Shown one piece after another: positions 15,610-20,830 of a stretch of 20,830 nt of DNA. The first letter of the stretch is position 1, and every line of letters begins with the position of its first letter. The notes under the pieces are model-generated. The model ran no database searches, was not told the DNA's origin, and saw only the letters and a list, made by a program, of their open reading frames with translations. The stretch comes from an uncultured Bdellovibrio sp. (lineage in GTDB: Bacteria > Bdellovibrionota > Bdellovibrionia > Bdellovibrionales > Bdellovibrionaceae). The position numbers and the translations under genes are program-made. The stretch is from positions 1 to 20,830 of the forward strand of contig NZ_CAMLDV010000053.1 in NCBI RefSeq assembly GCF_946478835.1, read 5' to 3'.

Positions 15610-16719
15610 TTGAAGTGGATGCAAGGTCTTTTAGCTGTGGGATTGTCTTTGTCTTTGGGGGCACATGCTGCCACGGACGTTGATAATTTGGCGAAAGACT
15701 TTGAGGCGCAAAAGAAGCGCATTGAAGATGCCGAGATCAAGCAGCGCCAGATTCTTTCCGCCCTTTATCAACTCAATAAAAAAATCAAAAAGATCGTGAC
15801 TGAAAAAGGGCAGCTTTCTCAACAAAGAGCGTTCTTAGAAGTTAACGTGCGTACTTTAACTCAAAAGGTGGATGATCTTGACCAGCGTTCAAAATCACAA
15901 AGAGCTCTTTTAGCCGAAAGACTTCGTGCGATCTACAAACTGGGTGGTGCTTCCATGGCGCGCTTTCTTTTTTCTTCGACGAGCTCGGCTTCGTTAGAAA
16001 GAAATCTCAAAATCATGGGCATCGTCGCTTCCCGCGATTTAGAACTCATTAAAAACTACAGTCGCGATCTTCAGGACCTGCAAAACAAAAGAAGAACTTT
16101 GGCGGGCCGTTTAGAAAGTCTCAAGGGTGTTGAGGTCAAAATCGTTGCTCAGGAAAAACAGTTACGCCGCGAGCAGGACCTTAAAGGCAAAATTCTCGAT
16201 GGGATCCGCAAGAACAAGCTTTTTGCGATGAACAAGATCCACGGTCTTCGGGAAAAGTCCCTGCAATACAATATCGAAGACGCCGGACTCTTTGATCTTC
16301 TCTTTAAACCTTCCTTTGCGGATCAAAAAGGGGAGCTGCCTCATCCTTTGCAAGGTGTGATTACGCAAAAATTTGGACTTATGAAAGGGGAAGAACACCC
16401 TTATACTCTTTCTCACAAGGGAATTTTTATTTCCGCGGCGAAGGGGAGTCCGATCAAATCGATCTTTGAAGGTCGAGTTTCTTATGTTGGTGAACTTCCG
16501 GGTTTTGGAACCACGTTGATTGTTGATCATGGCGATCACTACTACAGTGTTTATTCCCACGCTCAAGAAGTGAAGGTAAGTACGGGGGACGAGATCACAC
16601 AATCGCAAGTCATCGCTGTTGTGGGTGAAGCTCCTCAGGAAAGCAGCCCTGGATTATATTTCGAAATTAGACATTTTTCAGAACCCTACGACCCGCAGCA
16701 GTGGATGAAAGGACTCTAA
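15610..16719 (+). CDS. envC: EnvC-like murein hydrolase activator, degenerate LytM domain
   Basis: A periplasmic protein of about 369 residues. From the longest in-frame ATG (15577) it would be 380, and numbering here uses that frame. Signal peptide core QGLLAVGLSLSLGAHA ends near residue 31. Residues 35-235 form two long coiled-coil helices; residues 255-376 are a LytM/M23 domain. The zinc residues are largely lost: HKGIFI has phenylalanine where active enzymes have aspartate, and the usual HLHFE is GLYFE (359-363). E. coli EnvC has the same degenerate PSLYFEIRR-like ending, so this is probably a non-enzymatic amidase activator bound by FtsX. I prefer the TTG at 15610 because AGGGG lies 7 bases before it and overlaps the ftsX stop; ATGs at 15577 and 15586 lack a visible site but remain possible. 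Confidence 0.9.
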   Translation: MKWMQGLLAVGLSLSLGAHAATDVDNLAKDFEAQKKRIEDAEIKQRQILSALYQLNKKIKKIVTEKGQLSQQRAFLEVNVRTLTQKVDDLDQRSKSQRALLAERLRAIYKLGGASMARFLFSSTSSASLERNLKIMGIVASRDLELIKNYSRDLQDLQNKRRTLAGRLESLKGVEVKIVAQEKQLRREQDLKGKILDGIRKNKLFAMNKIHGLREKSLQYNIEDAGLFDLLFKPSFADQKGELPHPLQGVITQKFGLMKGEEHPYTLSHKGIFISAAKGSPIKSIFEGRVSYVGELPGFGTTLIVDHGDHYYSVYSHAQEVKVSTGDEITQSQVIAVVGEAPQESSPGLYFEIRHFSEPYDPQQWMKGL

Positions 16720-16723
16720 CACT

Positions 16724-18100
16724 ATGCAATCACTCAAACGCTACTGGAAAACCTACATCTTGGGAGCCATCTTGCTGGTGACTCTTTTCATCATGGCGGA
16801 ATCCGGTTTTCAAGTTCGCGCTTTCGCCCAAGAACGCTATGCGGATCTTCAAAACTTCAGCAAGGTTTTAAATCTGATTCAACAGTATTATGTGGAAGAA
16901 GTGAATACGAAGAAACTCGTTTACGGCGCGATCAAAGGAATGCTTCGTGAACTAGATCCTCACACGAACTTTATGCCGCCAGATATTTTCAAAGATTTTG
17001 AAACTGAAACAAGCGGTGAATTCGGCGGACTTGGGATTGAGATCTCCATCCAAAACGGAGTTCTCACAATCATTTCTCCAATCGAAGATGCGCCAGCATG
17101 GGAAGCCGGAATCAAAGCCGGTGATAAAGTGATTGCGGTGGACGGCACAAGCACAAAAGGCATGAGCCTTGTGGAAGCGTCTCAACTGATGCGTGGAAAA
17201 AAAGGCAGCAAAATCGTTTTGCGTGTCGTGCGTGATGGTGAAGAAAAACCTCGCGATATCACAGTCGTTCGCGGCAGTGTGAAAATCAAATCCGTGAAGT
17301 ATACAGACTTGGGTGAAGGCTTTGCTTATATCAAAGTGACAAGCTTCATCGAAAACACAGCCAAAGATTTGCAAAAAACAATTGAGAAACATCAAAAAGA
17401 AAAAGGCAAAGTCGCTGGTTTGTTAATCGATCTTCGCAGAAACCCAGGCGGTCTTTTGGATCAAGCCGTTAAAGTGAGCGACATGTTCTTAAAAGAAGGA
17501 ACCATCGTCAGCACGATCGGCCGTAATAAAAACGATAAAGAAGTGGCTGTAGCGACGAAAAAAGGTCAGTACACAAACTTCCCAATCGTGATTCTTGTGA
17601 ATGAGTACACGGCGAGTGCGAGTGAGATTGTTTCCGGTGCCCTTCAAGATAACAAACGCGCTTTGATCGTGGGTCAACGCACGTTCGGTAAAGGCTCCGT
17701 ACAATCCGTAATCAAACTTGGTGACGGCAGCGGTTTGAAACTGACAGTGGCTCGTTACTACACTCCAAGCGGAGTTTCGATCCAAGCTGAAGGTATCCAT
17801 CCTGATATTGAAATCGAGGATGTAGATCCAGAAGCATTTGCAAAAGCAGTTGTGAAATCTCCAACAACTCGTGAAGGCGATATCGCAGGTCACTTAAAAG
17901 GCGATCGCGAGAAGGCCGCAGAGAAGCTTGACACACGACAAGGAGCTGAAGAAGGTGCCCTTGCATGGTGGAAAGATGTGGGCTCGAAAAAAGAAGAAAA
18001 ACTGTCTCCAAGAGAGCGTTTGTTCAAGTCAGATTACCAAGCATATCAAGCATTTAGCTACTTGAAGGCATGGGACACATTGAAGGTCTTGACGCGCTAG
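16724..18100 (+). CDS. ctpA: Carboxy-terminal processing protease (S41, PDZ)
   Basis: A 458-residue protease that cleaves periplasmic proteins near their C-termini. An N-terminal hydrophobic segment (about 11-35, possible cleavage after AFA) exports or anchors it. A helical N-domain precedes a PDZ domain (about 100-183; FGGLGIEI and AGDKVIAVDG). The S41 core has LIDLRRNPGG (234-243), ASASE with catalytic S298 (297-301), and RTFGKGS with K323 (319-325); the 25-residue Ser-Lys spacing fits the catalytic dyad of plant D1-processing enzymes. The C-terminal tail (380-458) is charged. It starts 4 bases after the EnvC stop, with AAAGGA inside the EnvC end, so it is the last gene of the ftsEX cluster. 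Ctp proteases often control hydrolase levels, which suits this neighbourhood. Confidence 0.95.
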   Translation: MQSLKRYWKTYILGAILLVTLFIMAESGFQVRAFAQERYADLQNFSKVLNLIQQYYVEEVNTKKLVYGAIKGMLRELDPHTNFMPPDIFKDFETETSGEFGGLGIEISIQNGVLTIISPIEDAPAWEAGIKAGDKVIAVDGTSTKGMSLVEASQLMRGKKGSKIVLRVVRDGEEKPRDITVVRGSVKIKSVKYTDLGEGFAYIKVTSFIENTAKDLQKTIEKHQKEKGKVAGLLIDLRRNPGGLLDQAVKVSDMFLKEGTIVSTIGRNKNDKEVAVATKKGQYTNFPIVILVNEYTASASEIVSGALQDNKRALIVGQRTFGKGSVQSVIKLGDGSGLKLTVARYYTPSGVSIQAEGIHPDIEIEDVDPEAFAKAVVKSPTTREGDIAGHLKGDREKAAEKLDTRQGAEEGALAWWKDVGSKKEEKLSPRERLFKSDYQAYQAFSYLKAWDTLKVLTR

Positions 18101-18118
18101 TTATTGATTCTCCCTATT

Positions 18119-18170
18119 AGAGGCCCTACTCTAGCCGCACAAAAACGAAGGCGAGGCAGAGGGGGCCTTT
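18119..18170 (+). promoter_or_regulatory. Terminator-like hairpin that contains the next gene's ribosome binding site
   Basis: AGGCCC (18121-18126) pairs with GGGCCT (18163-18168); inside, CTCT (18129-18132) pairs with AGAG (18158-18161) and GCC (18134-18136) with GGC (18150-18152). The stem is followed by CTTTTCTG, as in an intrinsic terminator for ctpA. The 3' arm also holds AGAGGGGG, the only ribosome binding site for the ATG at 18175, 9 bases downstream. It may terminate, attenuate or mask translation. Confidence 0.5.
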
Positions 18171-18174
18171 TCTG

Positions 18175-18741
18175 ATGTTGAAAACAGTTGTTTTGCTTCT
18201 GGCATTTTGTTCGTTTGCCCAAGCCAATGTTGGCTTTTCTCATGGCAACGAATTCACAGCTTCGGCGATTCAAGGCACAGTTCGAGTTTTCTGCAACGGC
18301 TTTAACGGCTCAGGCTCTGCCGTTTATTCCTGCCGTGATGTCGTTTTAGATCCTCAAGCTTACGATTACTTCGTCGGTCCTCAAGATGCACGCGCCGATA
18401 AAATTGAACTCACAGCTTCTCACGAAGATGGTTCTTCACGTTCTAAAATTGTGGAGTATGACGGCGTTCGCGGAAAAAGTCGTGAGGCTTTTAATTTGTG
18501 GATCTCCACACTTTTCCAAAAACCTTTGTTGGAATACGGTACGAACAACGTTCGCTACAGAATTTATTCCGGCAGTAGATTGATTGAAGCCATGGGCGAA
18601 GGCAATTTCACAGCGCTAGTTAAACGCGGCCCTGCACGCACGTGTCCTGCCGCTCAATACAATTCGACAGATGTGACTGACTGCAATTCGCAATACTCCA
18701 TCTGCCAAAGATACTTCGAAGAATTTCACAACTGCCAATAA
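18175..18741 (+). CDS. Exported six-cysteine protein, unknown function
   Basis: A 188-residue protein with a clear Sec signal peptide (about 1-17, cleavage after AQA). The mature part is beta-rich with six cysteines (40, 53, 157, 170, 177, 187), likely three disulfides; the last four cluster in a C-terminal tail. No enzyme motif or lipobox is visible, and I do not recognise the family. Start ATG is supported by the signal peptide and AGAGGGGG upstream, which lies inside a hairpin. It follows ctpA on the same strand at 74 bases, and its stop is 6 bases from the stop of a convergent lipoprotein gene, with no clear terminator between. Confidence 0.8.
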   Translation: MLKTVVLLLAFCSFAQANVGFSHGNEFTASAIQGTVRVFCNGFNGSGSAVYSCRDVVLDPQAYDYFVGPQDARADKIELTASHEDGSSRSKIVEYDGVRGKSREAFNLWISTLFQKPLLEYGTNNVRYRIYSGSRLIEAMGEGNFTALVKRGPARTCPAAQYNSTDVTDCNSQYSICQRYFEEFHNCQ

Positions 18742-18747
18742 GTCATT

Positions 18748-19260
18748 CTAGTGGCTTGTTGGTTTTCGTGTAATAGGTTCTTCCTTTGCAAACTGCAAAG
18801 AGATTGAACTAAGCTTTTGCGTTTGTGAATTCATGTTGATGGAAAGAGGACTTTCCTTCGCCGTATAGGCTGAAATTTCTTGCCCCCAAGCCCCTTCTTT
18901 TACAATAGGCTTTTCCTGGAATTTAATATTTGGAAACTGAGAGAACGCTTGCTGTAACGTCAACTGTTCAGAAGGATTCGCTGCAAACCAATGTACGCTA
19001 AGAACTTTGTCTGTTTTTCCGTCATAGATCACTAGAAGTTGCGGAGTTTTTTTATCCTGGGATAAATAAACTAATCCTTCATGATCTGTGTTCGGAATAC
19101 TTCCAACTGAGTTCGGTTGGCCAAGAATCTTTTCGATGCCTCGTCTATTGGACTTTTCCCAATCAACCTTTTTAAACTCTGACAATTTATTGGACGTAGC
19201 CATTGTTGCACATCCGGAAAGAGCAAAAATACAAAGAGTTAAGCTTATTAGTTTATTCAT
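18748..19260 (-). CDS. Small lipoprotein, possibly BamE/SmpA-like fold
   Basis: A 170-residue precursor with a lipoprotein signal (MNKLISLTLCIFALSGC; lipid-modified C17 in LSGC). The residue after the cysteine is alanine, which by the usual rule favours outer-membrane sorting. The stretch RRGIEKILGQPNSVGSI followed by GLVYLSQDKK and DKVLSVHWF recalls the BamE/SmpA type (ILGxP then strands), but the match is loose and function is unknown. It starts 3 bases after the stop of the metallopeptidase frame at 19264, so the two are co-transcribed. Ribosome binding site is GGGAAG, about 11 bases before the ATG. Confidence 0.8.
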   Translation of the reverse strand: MNKLISLTLCIFALSGCATMATSNKLSEFKKVDWEKSNRRGIEKILGQPNSVGSIPNTDHEGLVYLSQDKKTPQLLVIYDGKTDKVLSVHWFAANPSEQLTLQQAFSQFPNIKFQEKPIVKEGAWGQEISAYTAKESPLSINMNSQTQKLSSISLQFAKEEPITRKPTSH

Positions 19261-19263
19261 TTG

Positions 19264-19791
19264 TTATTTGCTTCCCTTTCTTAATTTAAATTTATCACCA
19301 AAATGGTTGTTCATCCATTTATATGCATTTGGGGTCGCTTTTTTCAGTGTTTGAGGCTCAAATAAATAATATTCGAGATTGTTGGAAAAGTCTTCATCTG
19401 GACTTTCTCGACCATCGTCCTGGACGAAACCGTCTTTTCTGGAAATATACTGGTCTTTCCCGAAGCTATACCAGTTCGTTGTATAGCCATAATCCTGGCG
19501 ATCTTTGTCGGATAAATCTTTATACAACTGATGTGAAAGCTCGTGGCCTGTGATTCGAGGTAGATTAGCTTTATTGTCAAAAGCACTATCATACAGAACT
19601 ATAATTCCATCTGCGGAGGTGGCTGGATTTGGATACTCTCGAGACTTTGAACTTCTATAAATGCCCTGGAGAGCGTGGCTCCATAGCTCTTCCGGAAGCT
19701 CCTCGAAAACTTCCATCAACCGTTCTTTTTCTTCAACAGTCCAACTTTTAAACTTCTCTGTTTTATGCGGCCAATTCTTCGGTGATTCATT
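19264..19791 (-). CDS. Secreted HExxH metallopeptidase, C-terminal part (frame-shifted from its N-terminal part)
   Basis: This frame carries the catalytic part of a zinc peptidase: GHELSHQLY (HExxH with both histidines and the glutamate), a downstream DEDFSNNLEYYL that could give the third ligand, and YPNPATSADGIIVLYD before it. It has no signal peptide of its own. An ATG at 19716 overlaps the upstream stop (TGATG) but has no good ribosome binding site. Upstream of that ATG the frame still reads sensible protein (NESPKNWPHKTEKFKSWTVE), in continuity with the exported part at 19716-20006. I infer one original gene of about 247 residues joined by a -1 shift at 19791-19797. It may be a pseudogene, a sequence error or programmed frameshifting. 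I recall similar intact proteins from Bdellovibrio but cannot verify it. Confidence 0.7.
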   Translation of the reverse strand, partial: NESPKNWPHKTEKFKSWTVEEKERLMEVFEELPEELWSHALQGIYRSSKSREYPNPATSADGIIVLYDSAFDNKANLPRITGHELSHQLYKDLSDKDRQDYGYTTNWYSFGKDQYISRKDGFVQDDGRESPDEDFSNNLEYYLFEPQTLKKATPNAYKWMNNHFGDKFKLRKGSK

Positions 19792-20006
19792 TTTAAATTC
19801 AAGAATTCGGAGGCTTTTGTATATGACTTACAGTGTGCCTTTACTGTCGTCGCGGAAACAAAGGTTCCATCGGCCCGCACATAAGCTCGTCGATGATGCC
19901 CTGTTACCCAGTACTGCCCATTGGGGCACATCGACTTAGCAAAAACAAAGGGTGAGAAGATAAAGCAAAAAATGAATAGAAAAAAATTTTGCATGATCGT
20001 GAGCAT
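19716..20006 (-). CDS. Secreted metallopeptidase, N-terminal part with signal peptide
   Basis: The exported front of the split peptidase. The start is uncertain (ATG at 20006 or 19994; TTG at 20015 is less likely) because no clear ribosome binding site is visible. A strong signal peptide (NFFLFIFCFIFSPFVFA) is followed by CPNGQYWVTGHHRRAYVRAD and VSATTVKAHCKSYTKASEF. After the first T TTA AAA heptamer (19791-19797) the zero frame becomes a basic, uncharacteristic tail (MNHRRIGRIKQRSLKVGLLKKK in two pieces) and stops at 19716, which is typical of out-of-frame reading. Continuity with the other frame restores a protein-like sequence and the HExxH domain. On its own this fragment would have no catalytic residues. 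Confidence 0.6.
   Translation of the reverse strand: MLTIMQNFFLFIFCFIFSPFVFAKSMCPNGQYWVTGHHRRAYVRADGTFVSATTVKAHCKSYTKASEFLNLKMNHRRIGRIKQRSLKVGLLKKKNG
19746..19797 (-). other. Two in-frame T TTA AAA slippery heptamers in the split peptidase gene
   Basis: Minus strand TTTAAAA occurs at 19791-19797 and 19746-19752. In both, TTA and AAA are zero-frame codons of the upstream frame, so both fit the X XXY YYZ pattern for -1 slippage, and a slip at either enters the frame of the HExxH part. No convincing downstream stem or upstream ribosome binding site-like stimulator is seen. Confidence 0.45.
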
Positions 20007-20067
20007 GCATTTCAATTGTAGAAGATGTCAAATATAAACATCCTTTGGATTATTATGAGCGAATCAG

Positions 20068-20436
20068 TTACATCACAAGAATTGAAAAAGTTTTTTTCGC
20101 TGGAACCATGTCCATAAGGACGTGGCAGCGGACGGAGCTTCCGTCTTTTTGAGGAACCTCAAGATAAGTGGCTGAAGATTTTCCGTCACCAAGATCCAAT
20201 GCCGCTGTCGGGTCTTTGATTCCTTTTTGTGTGACGTACAAAACTTTTTTTCCAGATTGGAGTTGAGGCCAGATTGTAGATTCGCCGACGTTGATGAAAA
20301 CGCCGGATTCACCTTGAACCACTTGGCTTGTCATATTGCCAGACACATCCACGCAGTAAGTGCGCGTGCGCAGAGTTTCTCCGGCAAGAGCATTCATTCC
20401 GAAAAGTGTGATTGCAATCATAACAAGCTTTTTCAT
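20068..20436 (-). CDS. Small exported protein, unknown function
   Basis: A 122-residue precursor with a Sec signal peptide (MKKLVMIAITLFGMNALA, cleavage before GE). The mature part of about 104 residues is beta-rich, with two cysteines (C28 and one in VRCHVLMD near residue 104) that could form a disulfide. No known motif is seen. Start is supported by GGAGG 4 bases upstream of the ATG (short spacing) and by the signal peptide. It appears monocistronic: a terminator lies upstream at 20566-20600 and the next gene downstream starts about 60 bases after its stop. A strong sigma-54-type promoter sits at 20485-20501, giving a leader of about 38 bases. Confidence 0.8.
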   Translation of the reverse strand: MKKLVMIAITLFGMNALAGETLRTRTYCVDVSGNMTSQVVQGESGVFINVGESTIWPQLQSGKKVLYVTQKGIKDPTAALDLGDGKSSATYLEVPQKDGSSVRCHVLMDMVPAKKTFSILVM

Positions 20437-20484
20437 AAAACCTCCGACAGTCCCAAGCGGTTTTTTTCTAACCAGTATCCTTTG

Positions 20485-20501
20485 AGCAAGGAGCGGGCCA
20501 C
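20485..20501 (-). promoter_or_regulatory. Sigma-54 (-24/-12) promoter of the small exported protein gene
   Basis: Minus strand GTGGCCCGCTCCTTGCT: GG, 10 bases, GC, with TTGCT perfect and a single change (A to C) in TGGCAC; the following G of TGGCACG is also kept. Predicted start is near 20474, 38 bases before the ATG at 20436. No obvious activator-binding inverted repeat was found upstream. Confidence 0.65.
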
Positions 20502-20565
20502 GGTATTTAAGGAACTTGGGGAGAAGCGTATAAACTACTGAAAGGACTTAGCTTCAAAGGGCTTA

Positions 20566-20600
20566 TAAACGAAAATGGGCCTTCATGAATGTGAAGACCC
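20566..20600 (-). terminator. Intrinsic terminator of the gene at the right edge
   Basis: GGGCCTTCA (20577-20585) pairs with TGAAGACCC (20592-20600), 9 bp with one G-U on the minus-strand transcript and a 6-base loop, followed by ATTTTCGTTTATAAG. It lies 38 bases beyond the stop of the partial gene ending at 20639. Confidence 0.75.
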
Positions 20601-20638
20601 GTTGCCCAATTCGTAGACAGAGAAGACTGCAAACGGCG

Positions 20639-20830
20639 TTAGCGTACGCCTGGAGACGCTGTGCTGGAGCTTGCACGAGAGCCACTAGATGCACCGTCAA
20701 AATCATTAATAGATTCTGCGCAAGCTTGAACAGCGGCGTTGATAGCTTTGATACCATCCATCGAGTTTGAAAACTCTTGCGCCGTCTTATCAAGTTCTTC
20801 AGAGGTTGTTGCGGAACTTAAAGATGTAAA
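20639..20830 (-). CDS. Partial gene, C-terminal 63 residues, unknown function
   Basis: Reading the minus strand from the window edge gives an open frame that ends in TAA at 20639-20641. It shows a helical segment (EELDKTAQEFSNSMDGIKAI, then NAAVQACAESINDFD) and a serine-rich, low-complexity tail (ASSGSRASSSTASPGVR). There is one cysteine. The start and most of the protein lie outside the window. The frame is preferred over the overlapping one at 20563-20793 because its composition is protein-like, it runs into the edge, and a terminator follows at 20566-20600. No function can be given. Confidence 0.65.
   Translation of the reverse strand, partial: FTSLSSATTSEELDKTAQEFSNSMDGIKAINAAVQACAESINDFDGASSGSRASSSTASPGVR

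Noticed and set aside
16162..16608. 148-residue frame on the minus strand
   Set aside because: Antisense to the LytM domain of the EnvC-like gene, with no start context.
16952..17395. 147-residue frame antisense to ctpA
   Set aside because: Cysteine- and phenylalanine-rich antisense reading of a well-conserved protease; no support.
20563..20793. 76-residue open frame on the minus strand near the right edge
   Set aside because: It overlaps the partial frame 20639-20830, runs through the terminator hairpin, has no ribosome binding site and an atypical composition.
1..20830. CRISPR arrays, tRNA or rRNA genes, insertion sequences, attachment sites
   Set aside because: No direct-repeat arrays, cloverleaf-like segments, rRNA stretches, transposase motifs or flanking terminal repeats were seen by eye.

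Overview
The window looks like chromosome from a Bdellovibrio-type predatory bacterium (Bdellovibrionota). This rests on protein style (many small exported proteins, a sensor plus sigma-54 activator, an HExxH secreted peptidase of a type I associate with Bdellovibrio), a Gram-negative envelope gene set and moderate base composition. The species cannot be fixed from the sequence alone. No rRNA, tRNA, insertion sequence, phage or CRISPR array was seen. Genes are dense; the longest gaps are about 200 bases (373-573 and 3208-3409).

Layout. 1-13625 is read entirely on the minus strand: a gene cut by the left edge, an SRPBCC plus GyrI-like protein, a sigma-54-dependent activator, a compact PBP1A - uvrA - ABC exporter operon, a long exported coiled-coil protein, and a DUF481 outer-membrane protein - mscL pair. 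13745-18100 is a plus-strand cluster: an 84-residue protein, ftsE, ftsX, an envC-like activator and a ctpA-like protease. An exported six-cysteine protein follows. 18748-20830 returns to the minus strand: a lipoprotein, a secreted metallopeptidase split by a -1 frameshift, a small exported protein, and a gene cut by the right edge.

Function. Envelope building and remodelling dominate: PBP1A makes peptidoglycan; FtsEX with its EnvC-like partner would switch on cell-wall amidases at division; the Ctp protease trims periplasmic proteins; MscL protects against osmotic shock; the ABC exporter may move lipid A or other lipids; DUF481 and several secreted proteins face the periplasm or outside.

Regulation is the most interesting layer. 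Three close matches to the sigma-54 -24/-12 promoter (GG and GC spaced by 10) lie just upstream of three separate minus-strand genes, and the window also encodes a sigma-54 activator. One of these promoters lies inside the upstream extension of the coiled-coil gene and moves its start to 12288; a FliA-like -10 box sits beside it. Two further genes (PBP1A and the six-cysteine protein) have their ribosome binding sites built into hairpins. The split metallopeptidase carries two in-frame T TTA AAA slippery heptamers.
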